DNA from: Streptomyces sp. DH37
GTDB taxonomy: Bacteria > Actinomycetota > Actinomycetes > Streptomycetales > Streptomycetaceae
Assembly: GCF_029813835.1 (NCBI RefSeq)
Contig: NZ_JARVKV010000009.1
Coordinates: forward strand, 62,001 to 126,000
Length of the DNA stretch: 64,000 nucleotides
Direction: 5' to 3'
Shown: positions 1 to 7,649 of the stretch, piece by piece
Numbering within the stretch: the first letter of the stretch is position 1
Layout: each line of letters begins with the position of its first letter
Notes under the pieces: generated by a model
What the model was told of the DNA's origin: nothing
Seen by the model: only the letters and a program-made list of their open reading frames with translations
Database searches by the model: none
Program-made: the position numbers and the translations under genes

Positions 1-785
1 TTGACCACCTCCACCGGGTGCGGGGGCACCTCGACGGCGGTGCCGTCGCGGTGGACGGCGAGGACGCCCTCCGGCCCCCGCTTGACGACGGCCAGTTCGA
101 CGCCGGCGTCCAGCAGCGCCCGCGCGCAGGCGCGCGGTTCGCGCACCCCCGTGGCGACCTCGCACTCGTCGAGGTTGCCGACGGCCACGGTGGCGTGGCG
201 CAGGGCCTCGGCGTAGTGGACGCGGGCCGCCCCGGGCCCGTCCTCCCAGAACACCGGGCGCCAGTCGAGGTCGAGGACGGTGGCCACCCGGCCCGCGGCC
301 GGGCTCGCGGCGCGGGCCCGCAGGGCGGCGAGCGTGGCCGAGCGGCTGGGCTCCTGGCACAGCCCGGTGCCGGTCACCCAGAGGATCCGGGCGGCCGACA
401 CGGCGTCCAGGTCCAGTTCGTCGGGGCGGATCTCCAGATCGGGCGCCTTGGGCCGGCGGTAGAAGTACAGCGGGAAGTGGTCGGGCGGGAAGATCTCGCA
501 GAAGGTGACGGGCGTAGGGTACGCCTCGACGGGGGTCACCCAGCGGTCGTCGACGCCGAACTCGCGCAGGGCCCGGCGGCAGTAGTCCCCGAAGGGATCC
601 CGTCCGGTGCGGGTGATCACGGCGGACCCGCGGCCCAGCCGGGCGGCGGCGACGGCGACGTTGGTGGCGGAGCCGCCGAGGAACCTGCCGAAGGTCTCGA
701 CCTCGGCGAGCGGGACACCGGTCCGCAGGGGGTAGAGGTCCACCCCGATCCGGCCCATCGTGATGACGTCGAACGGCTCGGTCAT
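1..785 (-). CDS. iolC: 5-dehydro-2-deoxygluconokinase-type PfkB sugar kinase, 3' end missing
   Basis: The minus-strand frame starts at ATG 785-783 and runs off the left edge with 261 codons visible. The N terminus ([15 protein letters not shown], then [15 protein letters not shown]) is the PfkB/ribokinase fold with the substrate-binding GGSATNVA loop. The middle segment ([18 protein letters not shown]) is characteristic, as I recall, of IolC, which phosphorylates 5-dehydro-2-deoxygluconate in myo-inositol catabolism. A GAAGGGAA Shine-Dalgarno lies about 7 nt upstream of the ATG. The C-terminal catalytic GAGD motif is beyond the window edge and cannot be checked. No other inositol gene is visible here, so the exact substrate remains an inference from sequence resemblance. 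Another PfkB sugar kinase is the main alternative. Confidence 0.8.
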   Translation of the reverse strand, partial: MTEPFDVITMGRIGVDLYPLRTGVPLAEVETFGRFLGGSATNVAVAAARLGRGSAVITRTGRDPFGDYCRRALREFGVDDRWVTPVEAYPTPVTFCEIFPPDHFPLYFYRRPKAPDLEIRPDELDLDAVSAARILWVTGTGLCQEPSRSATLAALRARAASPAAGRVATVLDLDWRPVFWEDGPGAARVHYAEALRHATVAVGNLDECEVATGVREPRACARALLDAGVELAVVKRGPEGVLAVHRDGTAVEVPPHPVEVV

Positions 786-903
786 GGGAGTTCCCTTCGG
801 GGAGCGGCGGATCCGGTGTCGTTCCTCACCGGGTCTTCCCCCTCCCCCGGCGTCCCGCCCCTCCTCCCGCGGTGCTCCGTCCGCCCGGTTCCGTAGCACC
901 CGC

Positions 904-939
904 GTCACATCTGTCACAGCCGTGCGATCCGGCCGTCAC
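904..939. repeat. Three GTCACA hexamers upstream of the iolC-type gene
   Basis: GTCACA occurs at 904-909, 913-918 and 934-939 (spacings 9 and 21 bp) in the 254-bp gap between two divergent genes. On the iolC strand they read TGTGAC. The regular spacing suggests a regulator site or promoter elements, but no known operator was recognised. Confidence 0.3.
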
Positions 940-1039
940 AACGGGCCGACGGATTCCCCCGCCCCGTCACCGAACGTGCCGTTCCGCGCACAGGCTGGTC
1001 ACGACACCGCCAGCAACCCCCCGCGGAGGTGCCCGTCCC

Positions 1040-1237
1040 ATGACCGATCACCGGCTCTGGTCCTATCGGGAGATCGCCGCGCACATCCGGGTCAAGCCCG
1101 AGACCGTGCGCTCGTACCGCAAACACGGCCTGCTCCCGTCGCCCCATCTGGTGGAGGGCGGCCGGCCGTACTGGCTCGCCGACACCATCCGGGAGTGGGT
1201 GATGCGCCGCCCCGGCAACCGGCGCCGCCGGACGTGA
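1040..1237 (+). CDS. Small MerR/AlpA-like helix-turn-helix protein (65 aa)
   Basis: ATG 1040 is preceded by GGAGGT at 1025-1030, a strong ribosome site that fixes this start. The 65-residue product is essentially one DNA-binding domain. [20 protein letters not shown] reads as a winged HTH of the MerR/excisionase (HTH_17) type, followed by a tail rich in Arg ([10 protein letters not shown]). No effector domain is present. It lies just upstream of the copper operon, but a separate CsoR-type operator stands before copZ, so a role in copper control is not shown. Similar short HTH proteins are common in Streptomyces and most have no assigned function. Confidence 0.75.
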   Translation: MTDHRLWSYREIAAHIRVKPETVRSYRKHGLLPSPHLVEGGRPYWLADTIREWVMRRPGNRRRRT

Positions 1238-1259
1238 GCACCGCCACGGGCCGAGCCAT

Positions 1260-1286
1260 TTGGTTAATACCCCCTAGGGGTATACT
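1260..1286 (+). promoter_or_regulatory. copZ promoter with CsoR-type operator
   Basis: ATACCC-CCTAG-GGGTAT (1267-1283) is an inverted repeat of the form ATACCC-N5-GGGTAT, the shape described for Streptomyces CsoR copper-sensor sites. It overlaps a good -10 hexamer (TATACT 1281-1286), and TTGGTT at 1260-1265 could be a -35 with a short 15-bp spacer. Binding of apo-CsoR here would block polymerase. The site stands about 75 bp before copZ. No csoR gene is in the window. Confidence 0.75.
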
Positions 1287-1357
1287 GTTGTCATCGCCGG
1301 AACGCGCACCCCCACCATCCGGGCGTTTCCGCGGACTCATCCGAGGGAGTAGAAGCC

Positions 1358-1576
1358 ATGAGCACCGTCACCACCACCTACAAGGTCACCGGCATGACCT
1401 GCGGCCACTGCGAGGGCGCGGTCAGCGAGGAGATCTCCGCGATCGACGGCGTCACCGAGGTGAAGGCCGCCGCCCCGACCGGCCTGGTGACCGTCACCTC
1501 CACCCGCGAGCCGGACGACGAGGCCGTACGCGCCGCCGTCGACGAGGCGGGCTACGAGCTCGTCGGCCGGGCCTGA
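1358..1576 (+). CDS. copZ: CopZ-type copper chaperone (heavy-metal-associated domain)
   Basis: This 72-residue protein is a single HMA domain with the metal-binding motif GMTCGHC at residues 12-18, where the two cysteines bind Cu(I). It is the usual size for CopZ, which hands copper to the N-terminal domain of CopA. The start ATG 1358 follows GAGGGAG (1341-1347). The copA gene begins 86 nt downstream in the same direction, so the two probably form one transcript from the CsoR-controlled promoter at 1260-1286. Expression is therefore expected to rise with copper, an inference from the operator rather than from data. Confidence 0.92.
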   Translation: MSTVTTTYKVTGMTCGHCEGAVSEEISAIDGVTEVKAAAPTGLVTVTSTREPDDEAVRAAVDEAGYELVGRA

Positions 1577-1662
1577 CCGCCCGCCGTCACCCCACCCCCG
1601 CCGGACCGTACCGCCGCGCGCCCGCGCCGCCGGTACGGTCCGGCCCCCGTCCGGGAGACAGC

Positions 1663-3963
1663 ATGTCCAGTACGACGACGCCCACCGGGGCGCAGGCGCC
1701 CGCCGCCGAGGTCGAACTCGCCATCGGCGGCATGACCTGCGCCTCCTGCGCCGCCCGTGTCGAGAAGAAGCTCAACCGCATGGACGGGGTGAGCGCCACC
1801 GTCAACTACGCCACCGAGAAGGCCAGGGTCGCCTTCGGCGAGGGCGTGACCGTCGACGACCTGATCGCCACGGTCGAGAAGACCGGCTACACCGCCCAGC
1901 TCCCCCCGCCGCCCGCCCCCGCGCGGCCGGAGGGCGGTACGGGCGCGGGCACGGCCGGGACCGGGGAGACCGGGGGCGACCGCGACCCGGCGTCGCTGAG
2001 GCAGCGCCTCCTCGTCTCCCTGGCGCTGTCGGTGCCGGTCGTGCTGCTGTCGATGGTCCCGGCGCTCCAGTTCGACAACTGGCAGTGGCTCTCCCTGACC
2101 CTCGCGGCGCCCGTCGTGGTCTGGGGCGCGCTGCCCTTCCACCGCGCGGCATGGACCAACGCCCGGCACGGCGCGGCCACCATGGACACCCTGGTGTCGC
2201 TGGGCACGGCCGCCGCCTTCGGCTGGTCGCTGTGGGCGCTGTTCCTGGGCGACGCCGGAATGCCGGGCATGCGGCACGGCTTCGAGCTGACCGTCTCCCG
2301 CGCCGACGCCGCCTCCGCCCTCTACCTGGAGGTCGCGGCCGGGGTGACCACGTTCATCCTGCTCGGCCGCTACCTCGAGGCCCGTTCCAAGCGGAGTGCC
2401 GGCGCGGCGCTGCGCGCCCTGCTGGAACTGGGCGCCAAGGAGGTCACCGTCCTGCGCGAGGGAGGCCGCGAGGAGCCGCTCCCCGTCTCCGAGCTGAAGG
2501 CCGGGACGCGCTTCGTGGTCCGCCCCGGCGAGAAGATCGCCACCGACGGCACCGTCGTGGAGGGCTCCTCGGCCGTGGACGCCTCGATGCTGACCGGCGA
2601 GTCGGTGCCGGTGGACGTCTCGGTGGGCGACGCGGTGACCGGCGCGACCGTCAACACCTCCGGACGGCTGGTCGTCGAGGCCACCCGCGTCGGCTCCGAC
2701 ACCCAGCTCGCCCGGATGGCCAGGCTGGTCGAGGACGCGCAGAGCGGCAAGGCCGAGGTGCAGCGGCTCGCCGACCGGGTCTCGGCCGTCTTCGTGCCGG
2801 TGGTGCTGCTGATCTCGCTGGGCACGCTCGGCTTCTGGCTCGGCAGCGGCGAGGGGACGGCCGCCGCCTTCACCGCCGCCGTGGCCGTACTGATCATCGC
2901 CTGCCCCTGCGCCCTGGGCCTGGCCACCCCCACCGCGCTGATGGTCGGCACCGGACGCGGCGCCCAGCTCGGCATCCTCATCAAGGGGCCGGAGGTGCTG
3001 GAGTCCACCCGGCGCGTGGACACCGTCGTCCTGGACAAGACCGGCACCGTCACCACCGGCCGGATGGAGCTGCGGGAGGTCGTCGCCGCCGAGGGCGTGG
3101 ACGAGGCCGAGCTGCTGCGCCTGGCCGGCGCCCTGGAGCACGCCTCCGAGCACCCCGTCGCCCGGGCGATCGCGGCGGGCGCCGCCGAGAAGGTCGGCGC
3201 CCTGCCCGCCGTGGAGGACTTCGCGGGCGTCGCCGGACTCGGCGTGCGGGGTGTCGTGGAGGGCCGCAAGGTGCTGGCCGGCCGGGAGAGGCTGCTCGCG
3301 GAGGAGTCCCTCGAACTCCCCGCGGGGCTGGCCGGGGCCCGGGCCGCCGCGGAGGCGGAGGGCCGTACGGCGGTCGCCGTCGCCTGGGACGGCGAGGTGC
3401 GGGGGCTGCTGACGGTGGCCGACGCGGTGAAGGAGACCAGCGCCGAGGCCGTCCGCGACCTGCGCGCCCTGGGACTCACCCCGGTACTGCTGACCGGCGA
3501 CAACCAAGCGGTGGCCCAGGCGGTGGCCCACGAGATCGGCCTGAACCTCCCCGGCGACCAGGTCATCGCCGAGGTCATGCCCGAGGACAAGGTGAACGCC
3601 GTCAAACGCCTCCAGACCGAGGGCCGCAGCGTCGCCATGATCGGCGACGGCGTCAACGACGCCGCCGCCCTCGCCCAGGCCGACCTCGGCCTCGCCATGG
3701 GCACGGGCACGGACGCGGCCATCGAGGCCGCCGACCTCACCCTGGTCCGGGGCGACCTGCGAACCGCCGCGGACGCCATCCGCCTCGCACGCCGCACCCT
3801 GGGCACCATCAAGTCCAACCTCTTCTGGGCCTTCGGCTACAACGTCGCCGCCCTCCCCCTGGCCGCCGCCGGACTCCTCAACCCGATGATCGCCGGCGCG
3901 GCGATGGCCTTCTCCTCCGTCTTCGTCGTCACCAACAGCCTCCGCCTGCGCACCTTCCGCTGA
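1663..3963 (+). CDS. copA: Copper-exporting P1B-type ATPase CopA
   Basis: This 766-residue membrane ATPase pumps Cu(I) out of the cytoplasm. It has one N-terminal HMA domain (GMTCASC, residues 23-29), an Ala-rich linker, paired transmembrane helices, the actuator motif TGES, and the transport-site CPC motif at residues 414-416 (IIACPCALG). The phosphorylated Asp458 sits in DKTGT, followed by the SEHPVA nucleotide-domain motif and the hinge GDGVND at 661-666. All catalytic signatures are intact and the length is typical. ATG 1663 is chosen because it directly precedes the HMA domain; the frame stays open far upstream but reads as non-protein there. It probably shares the copper-responsive transcript of copZ. 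Confidence 0.95.
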   Translation: MSSTTTPTGAQAPAAEVELAIGGMTCASCAARVEKKLNRMDGVSATVNYATEKARVAFGEGVTVDDLIATVEKTGYTAQLPPPPAPARPEGGTGAGTAGTGETGGDRDPASLRQRLLVSLALSVPVVLLSMVPALQFDNWQWLSLTLAAPVVVWGALPFHRAAWTNARHGAATMDTLVSLGTAAAFGWSLWALFLGDAGMPGMRHGFELTVSRADAASALYLEVAAGVTTFILLGRYLEARSKRSAGAALRALLELGAKEVTVLREGGREEPLPVSELKAGTRFVVRPGEKIATDGTVVEGSSAVDASMLTGESVPVDVSVGDAVTGATVNTSGRLVVEATRVGSDTQLARMARLVEDAQSGKAEVQRLADRVSAVFVPVVLLISLGTLGFWLGSGEGTAAAFTAAVAVLIIACPCALGLATPTALMVGTGRGAQLGILIKGPEVLESTRRVDTVVLDKTGTVTTGRMELREVVAAEGVDEAELLRLAGALEHASEHPVARAIAAGAAEKVGALPAVEDFAGVAGLGVRGVVEGRKVLAGRERLLAEESLELPAGLAGARAAAEAEGRTAVAVAWDGEVRGLLTVADAVKETSAEAVRDLRALGLTPVLLTGDNQAVAQAVAHEIGLNLPGDQVIAEVMPEDKVNAVKRLQTEGRSVAMIGDGVNDAAALAQADLGLAMGTGTDAAIEAADLTLVRGDLRTAADAIRLARRTLGTIKSNLFWAFGYNVAALPLAAAGLLNPMIAGAAMAFSSVFVVTNSLRLRTFR

Positions 3964-3970
3964 CCGCCGT

Positions 3971-4022
3971 CCGGTTGTCCCGCCACCCGCCGGAGAGCCC
4001 GGTGATCGAATGGGACAACCGG
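3971..4022. terminator. Inverted repeat after copA, probable terminator
   Basis: CCGGTTGTCCC (3971-3981) and GGGACAACCGG (4012-4022) form a perfect 11-bp stem with a 30-nt loop, beginning 8 nt after the copA stop. There is no U-tract, as is usual in Streptomyces. The long loop leaves open that this is a protein-binding site. Confidence 0.5.
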
Positions 4023-4033
4023 ATGATCGCATG
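4003..4033. repeat. Direct repeat TGATCGMATG, 21-bp spacing, before the lasso cluster
   Basis: TGATCGAATG (4003-4012) and TGATCGCATG (4024-4033) are near-identical and lie exactly 21 bp apart, two helical turns. That is the usual geometry for a dimeric activator or response regulator. An unusually AT-rich stretch (about 4040-4070) follows and probably carries the lasso promoter, about 150-190 bp before the precursor gene. Confidence 0.4.
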
Positions 4034-4221
4034 AGCGCGAAATAGTTTCTTTGGCAAATATATGTGTTCGTGACGTGAAAGAAGATGGCGCAAAAGTGCG
4101 TTGCAGGGCCTCTGGCTGGCTGTGAATGTGATCCCGTCCGTCACTCCAGCAACAGCCGTTCCACCGCGAACGTTCGCAGCAGTACACGGCTGTTCTGTCG
4201 GCAGAGGAGAGTGCGCACGAC

Positions 4222-4344
4222 ATGAAGAAGCAGAAGAAGACCTATGTGAAGCCCGCCCTCTTCAACCAGGGCAGCTTCCGCAAGAAGACCGCGGGCTACT
4301 TCGTCGGCTCGTACAAGGAGTACTTCGCCCGCCGGATCATCTGA
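4222..4344 (+). CDS. Lasso peptide precursor (class II, SRO15-2005-like)
   Basis: A 40-residue precursor. The leader (residues 1-24) carries the lasso recognition pattern Y8-x-x-P11-x-L13-x3-G17, and Thr23 at the penultimate leader position required by lasso proteases. The predicted core is GYFVGSYKEYFARRII (residues 25-40). Gly1 can close a nine-residue macrolactam ring on Glu9, leaving a seven-residue tail with two Arg as possible plugs. With no Cys it is class II. My calculated monoisotopic mass after ring closure is about 1950.02 Da. The ring is the same as what I remember of SRO15-2005 from S. roseosporus, with changes in the tail. The cyclase gene follows after 16 nt. It is too short for most gene finders. 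Confidence 0.92.
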   Translation: MKKQKKTYVKPALFNQGSFRKKTAGYFVGSYKEYFARRII

Positions 4345-4360
4345 ACGGCGGGGACCGAAG

Positions 4361-6259
4361 GTGCCCGGTCACCTGCGTGACTTCTTCGCGGTCCTCCCGG
4401 ACACGGCCGAAGGCCAGGCCGTGGCCGGGCGTCTTCGCTCGGAGGCGGAGGACCTGCGGGCCGTCCTCCACCCCTCCGGACGTCCCTGGATCGTCCACCG
4501 CCTGCCCTTCCGGCAGGTCAGCCGGGCCACGCGCGGCGGCGACTCCCTCGTGCTGATCGGCCCGGCCGGCGTCCCCGGCACCGTGCTCTCCGGGATCCTG
4601 GACCCGGCCCGCGACACCGCCGACCTCCACCGGCGGCTGGCGCGGCTGCCCGGGATCCACCACGTCGTCTCCCGGCTGGACGGGGAGGTCTGCGTCCGGG
4701 GCACGGCGTCCGGGCACCGGCGCGTCTACCACGCCCGGTACGCCGGCGGGCGCCTCGTCTCCGACCGGCCGGCGGTCCTGGCCCACCTCACCGGGGCGGG
4801 GATCGACGACGGCGCGCTCGCCCTGCGCCTGCTGGACACCGTCCCGCACCCGCTGCGGCACCGCCCGGTGTGGGGCGGCCTGGAGGAGGTCGACCCGGCG
4901 TACGCGCTCAGCCTCCGCGCCGGCGGCCCCGGGCACACCGTGTGGCGCTGGTGGCACCCGCCCGAGCCGGAGCTCGGCGCGGACCGGGGCGCTCCCCTCC
5001 TCGCCGCCGCCCTCGCGGACTCCGTCCGCGCCCATCTCGCGGGGCACACCCGGATCAGCTGCGAGCTCTCCGGCGGACTGGACTCCACCTCCGTCGCCTT
5101 CCTCGCCCGGCAGGCGGGCGACCGGGAGACGGTGCTGCTGACCGCCGCCGCGCGGGACGCCCACGCGGAGGACGAGATGTGGGCCCGCCGGGGGGCGGAG
5201 GACGCCCGGCGGGGCGCCGCGCGGACGGTCGAGCACCGGGTCGTCCCGGCCGGCGACGTCCCGCTGTTCTACGCGGACCTGCGGGGGAACGCCCGCGAAC
5301 TGCTCGACGAGCCCTTCCCCGTGGCCCCCGCCCGGGCCCGGGCGGAGCTGCTGATCGCCCGCGCGGCCGCCGCGGGCTCGCGGTACCACCTCACCGGCTA
5401 CGGCGGCGACGAGCTCTTCAACGGCCTGCCGGCGGCGTGCCAGGACCTGCTTCCGGGCAGCCCGCTGAAGGCGTGGAGCCGGATCGGCGCGCTGCGGCAC
5501 CAGCTCGGCTGGCCGCTGTGGCCGACCCTGCGCGGCCTGCTCGCGCGTCCCTCGTTCGCCGGCTGGCTGGCCGGCGCCGTGACGCCCGAGCCCCCGTCCG
5601 ACGGCCGCGTCCCGCTGCTCTCCTGGGGGATGCGGCAGACGATGCGGCCCTGGTTCACCGAGGACGCCCGGGCGCTGATCCTCGGGGAGTTCCGCTCGGC
5701 GGCCGAGCACGCCGAGCCGCTGAGCCCCCGCCCCGGGCGGCACATGGACATCGACACGGTGCGGCTGGGCGCCCGCGTCTTCCAGTCCCTGGAGGACGTG
5801 GGGGTCACCGTCGGCCTCCCCGTGGCCGCGCCGTTCTACGACGACCGGGTGGTCGAGGCGGTCCTCTCCGTCCGCGTCGAGGACCGGGTGGTCCCCTGGC
5901 GGTACAAGCCGCTGCTGGTGGAGGCCATGCGCGAGGTGGTGCCCGCCCGCCTGCTGGCCCGGACCACCAAGGACCACATGGCCGCCGACGACGTCCAGGG
6001 GCTGCGCGAGCACTCCGCCGACCTGCGCGCGCTGTGGAGCGGTTCCCTCCTCGCCCGGCGCGGGCTCGTCGACGCCGGGCGGCTCGAGCGGCTGGCCGAC
6101 GATCCGTTCTCGCCCGTCCTCCAGCGGCACCCGATCGACTCGACGGTGTCCTGCGAGACCTGGCTGCGGACGGCCGAGGACGCCTGGCCGGCCGACCGGC
6201 CGACCGGGGGGAACCAGCGCGGTTCCGGGAAGTCCGAGAGGAACGAGGCGGTCTCATGA
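4361..6259 (+). CDS. Lasso peptide macrolactam synthetase (asparagine-synthetase-like cyclase)
   Basis: This 632-residue protein of the AsnB family activates the core Glu side chain with ATP and joins it to the amino group of Gly1. The ATP-pyrophosphatase motif SGGLDS is at residues 237-242. The N-terminal glutaminase-like half lacks the N-terminal Cys, as usual for lasso cyclases. The C-terminal half contains the conserved synthetase segment with YGGDELF. The start is GTG 4361, 16 nt after the precursor stop, behind a GGGG stretch; no better start is nearby. Its stop overlaps the start of the leader-binding protein (ATGA, 6256-6259), so translation is coupled. Length and motifs look intact. 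Confidence 0.92.
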   Translation: MPGHLRDFFAVLPDTAEGQAVAGRLRSEAEDLRAVLHPSGRPWIVHRLPFRQVSRATRGGDSLVLIGPAGVPGTVLSGILDPARDTADLHRRLARLPGIHHVVSRLDGEVCVRGTASGHRRVYHARYAGGRLVSDRPAVLAHLTGAGIDDGALALRLLDTVPHPLRHRPVWGGLEEVDPAYALSLRAGGPGHTVWRWWHPPEPELGADRGAPLLAAALADSVRAHLAGHTRISCELSGGLDSTSVAFLARQAGDRETVLLTAAARDAHAEDEMWARRGAEDARRGAARTVEHRVVPAGDVPLFYADLRGNARELLDEPFPVAPARARAELLIARAAAAGSRYHLTGYGGDELFNGLPAACQDLLPGSPLKAWSRIGALRHQLGWPLWPTLRGLLARPSFAGWLAGAVTPEPPSDGRVPLLSWGMRQTMRPWFTEDARALILGEFRSAAEHAEPLSPRPGRHMDIDTVRLGARVFQSLEDVGVTVGLPVAAPFYDDRVVEAVLSVRVEDRVVPWRYKPLLVEAMREVVPARLLARTTKDHMAADDVQGLREHSADLRALWSGSLLARRGLVDAGRLERLADDPFSPVLQRHPIDSTVSCETWLRTAEDAWPADRPTGGNQRGSGKSERNEAVS

Positions 6260-6507
6260 AGCTCAGACGGGGTGTGGCCATCACCGCCACCGAGTACGGC
6301 GCCGTACTGCTCGACGAACGCAGCGGCACCTACTGGCAGTTGAACGAGTGCGGCGCCGTCGTGGTGAACGCGCTGGCCGAGGGGCGGGGCCGGCGGGCCG
6401 CCGTCGAACGGCTGCTGGAGGAGTTCGACGTCGAGCGCGCCGAGGCCGAGGCGGACGTCGAGGAGCTGACCCGCCGTCTCGTCGAGGCGGAGATCGTCAC
6501 GCCGTGA
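6256..6507 (+). CDS. Lasso leader-recognition protein B1 (PqqD-like RRE)
   Basis: An 83-residue protein with the RiPP recognition element fold. The opening (RRGVAITATEYGAVLLDERSGTYWQLNECGAVV) is typical of lasso B1/E proteins and PqqD: a small winged helix-turn-helix that holds the YxxP leader motif and delivers the precursor to the protease. Its ATG overlaps the cyclase stop and its own stop overlaps the GTG of the protease (GTGA, 6504-6507), so the three enzymes are translationally coupled. B1 and B2 are separate polypeptides here, the usual arrangement in actinobacteria. Confidence 0.9.
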   Translation: MKLRRGVAITATEYGAVLLDERSGTYWQLNECGAVVVNALAEGRGRRAAVERLLEEFDVERAEAEADVEELTRRLVEAEIVTP

Positions 6508-6974
6508 CCACCGAGATGACCATGCCCCGCCGGGGTTCCGGCCCCGGCGGGCTCCGGCTGCGCTCCGCCGTCGCCGCGGCCCTCGTCCTGAGCCGGCTGC
6601 GCCCGGGACGGCTGCGCCGGGTGCTGACCCGCGTCAGCCGCGGCGCCCGCCCCGCCGGGTACGACGAGACGCTCCGGGTGTACGAGGCGGTGGTCGCCGG
6701 CAGCCGCAGGTGCGCCGGCTGGTACGGCTGCCTGCCCCGCTCCATCGCGATCGCCCTGGTCTGCCGGATGTCGGGCCTGTGGCCCGACTGGTGCGTGGGC
6801 GTGCGCGGCGCCCCGCCCTTCTCGCCGCACGCCTGGGTGCGGGCCGACGGCAGGGCGGTCGGCGAGCAGCGGGGGGAGGACCTCCGGCCGCTCATGACGG
6901 TCACGGTGTGCGAAGGGGCCGGCGGCTCCGGAAGTGAGTCCGGCGGGGGCGGGGGAGTCCGGACCGGGCGGTAG
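6504..6974 (+). CDS. Lasso leader peptidase B2 (transglutaminase-like fold)
   Basis: A 156-residue cysteine protease that removes the leader after Thr-x. The expected Cys-His-Asp triad is visible: Cys in GCLPRSIAIALVCRMSG, His in SPHAWVRADGRAVGE and Asp in the same segment. The start is GTG 6504, overlapping the B1 stop. The C-terminal 15-20 residues are a Gly/Ser tail of no obvious function. After this gene there is no ABC transporter (the D protein of many lasso clusters) before citrate synthase, so export must rely on another transporter or the cluster is incomplete. Confidence 0.9.
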   Translation: MTTEMTMPRRGSGPGGLRLRSAVAAALVLSRLRPGRLRRVLTRVSRGARPAGYDETLRVYEAVVAGSRRCAGWYGCLPRSIAIALVCRMSGLWPDWCVGVRGAPPFSPHAWVRADGRAVGEQRGEDLRPLMTVTVCEGAGGSGSESGGGGGVRTGR

Positions 6975-7547
6975 CCCCTCCCCGCCGCCCCGGCCGCCCC
7001 GCGGGCCACGGACGCGGAGGTTCGGCGCGCGGCGCCGGCGTGCCGTCCGCCGGGACCGCCGCCCCGGCCGTCGCGCACCGGCCCGCCGCCGCGCGGCTCG
7101 TGGCGGACCGGCCCCCGCCTCGTACGCCCGGAGGGCTCCTCCGGCACGCTCCGGGGCGCGCGGGAGGCGGGCGGGAATCCGGGGGAACGGCGGTGACGCG
7201 GGCCCGCACGGCAGAAGCGCCCCGGACGACGAGTCCCCCCACGGGCCCGTCGACGGGGCGCTTCCCTTTCCCGGTCATGGACTCCCCCCACGGGATCCTG
7301 GCCGGGTGCCTGCCGGGCGGTGTGCGGGCGGGAGGGCCGCTCAAGCTCCCCCGGGGCACATCGCCTGCGGACCGCCGTCCCCGTCCCCCACAGACGAACA
7401 CGGCGGGCGGCGGCGGCTCCGCCGGAGTACCGACGCCACCTCATAAGACACACGAGACAGCCGGATGGTTACCCCTCGATTCGTGTGAGCTGCGTCACTC
7501 TCCCTCCACGCCCCCTCCACCGCTCCTCCACCCCGGGCGCATACGGA
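6975..7547. other. Non-coding stretch after the lasso genes
   Basis: 573 bp of very GC-rich sequence. Both strands were read and no frame has a convincing start, codon usage or protein motif. In particular no ATP-binding cassette or membrane segment is present. A more AT-containing patch at about 7440-7500 could hold a promoter, but I cannot assign it. Confidence 0.6.
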
Positions 7548-7586
7548 AGGCCCCGCTCCGCATCCAGGAGGTGCGGAGCGGGGCCT
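7548..7586. terminator. Strong hairpin terminator after citrate synthase
   Basis: A perfect 15-bp stem (AGGCCCCGCTCCGCA, 7548-7562, with its complement 7572-7586) and a 9-nt loop. It lies about 60 bp beyond the citrate synthase stop and could also stop any readthrough arriving from the lasso side. Confidence 0.85.
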
Positions 7587-7649
7587 GCGCGGAACCGGAC
7601 GAGCGGCGCGGGGCGCGCGGCGTGGGGCGCGCCGACGGCGGCTAGGCGC

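Noticed and set aside
1552..4032. Very long open frames antisense to copA, and similar ones antisense to the ABC exporter (20077-24126), leucine operon (33489-35459) and others
   Set aside because: They follow from high GC in the third codon position of the real genes. Their products are His/Asp/Gly/Gln-rich and carry no domain.
4101..4556. A 151-codon plus-strand frame overlapping the lasso precursor and cyclase start
   Set aside because: It is out of frame with two well-supported lasso genes and shows no protein character.
6975..7547. Search for a lasso ABC transporter or isopeptidase after the protease gene
   Set aside because: No Walker motifs, membrane helices or alpha/beta-hydrolase motifs in any frame.
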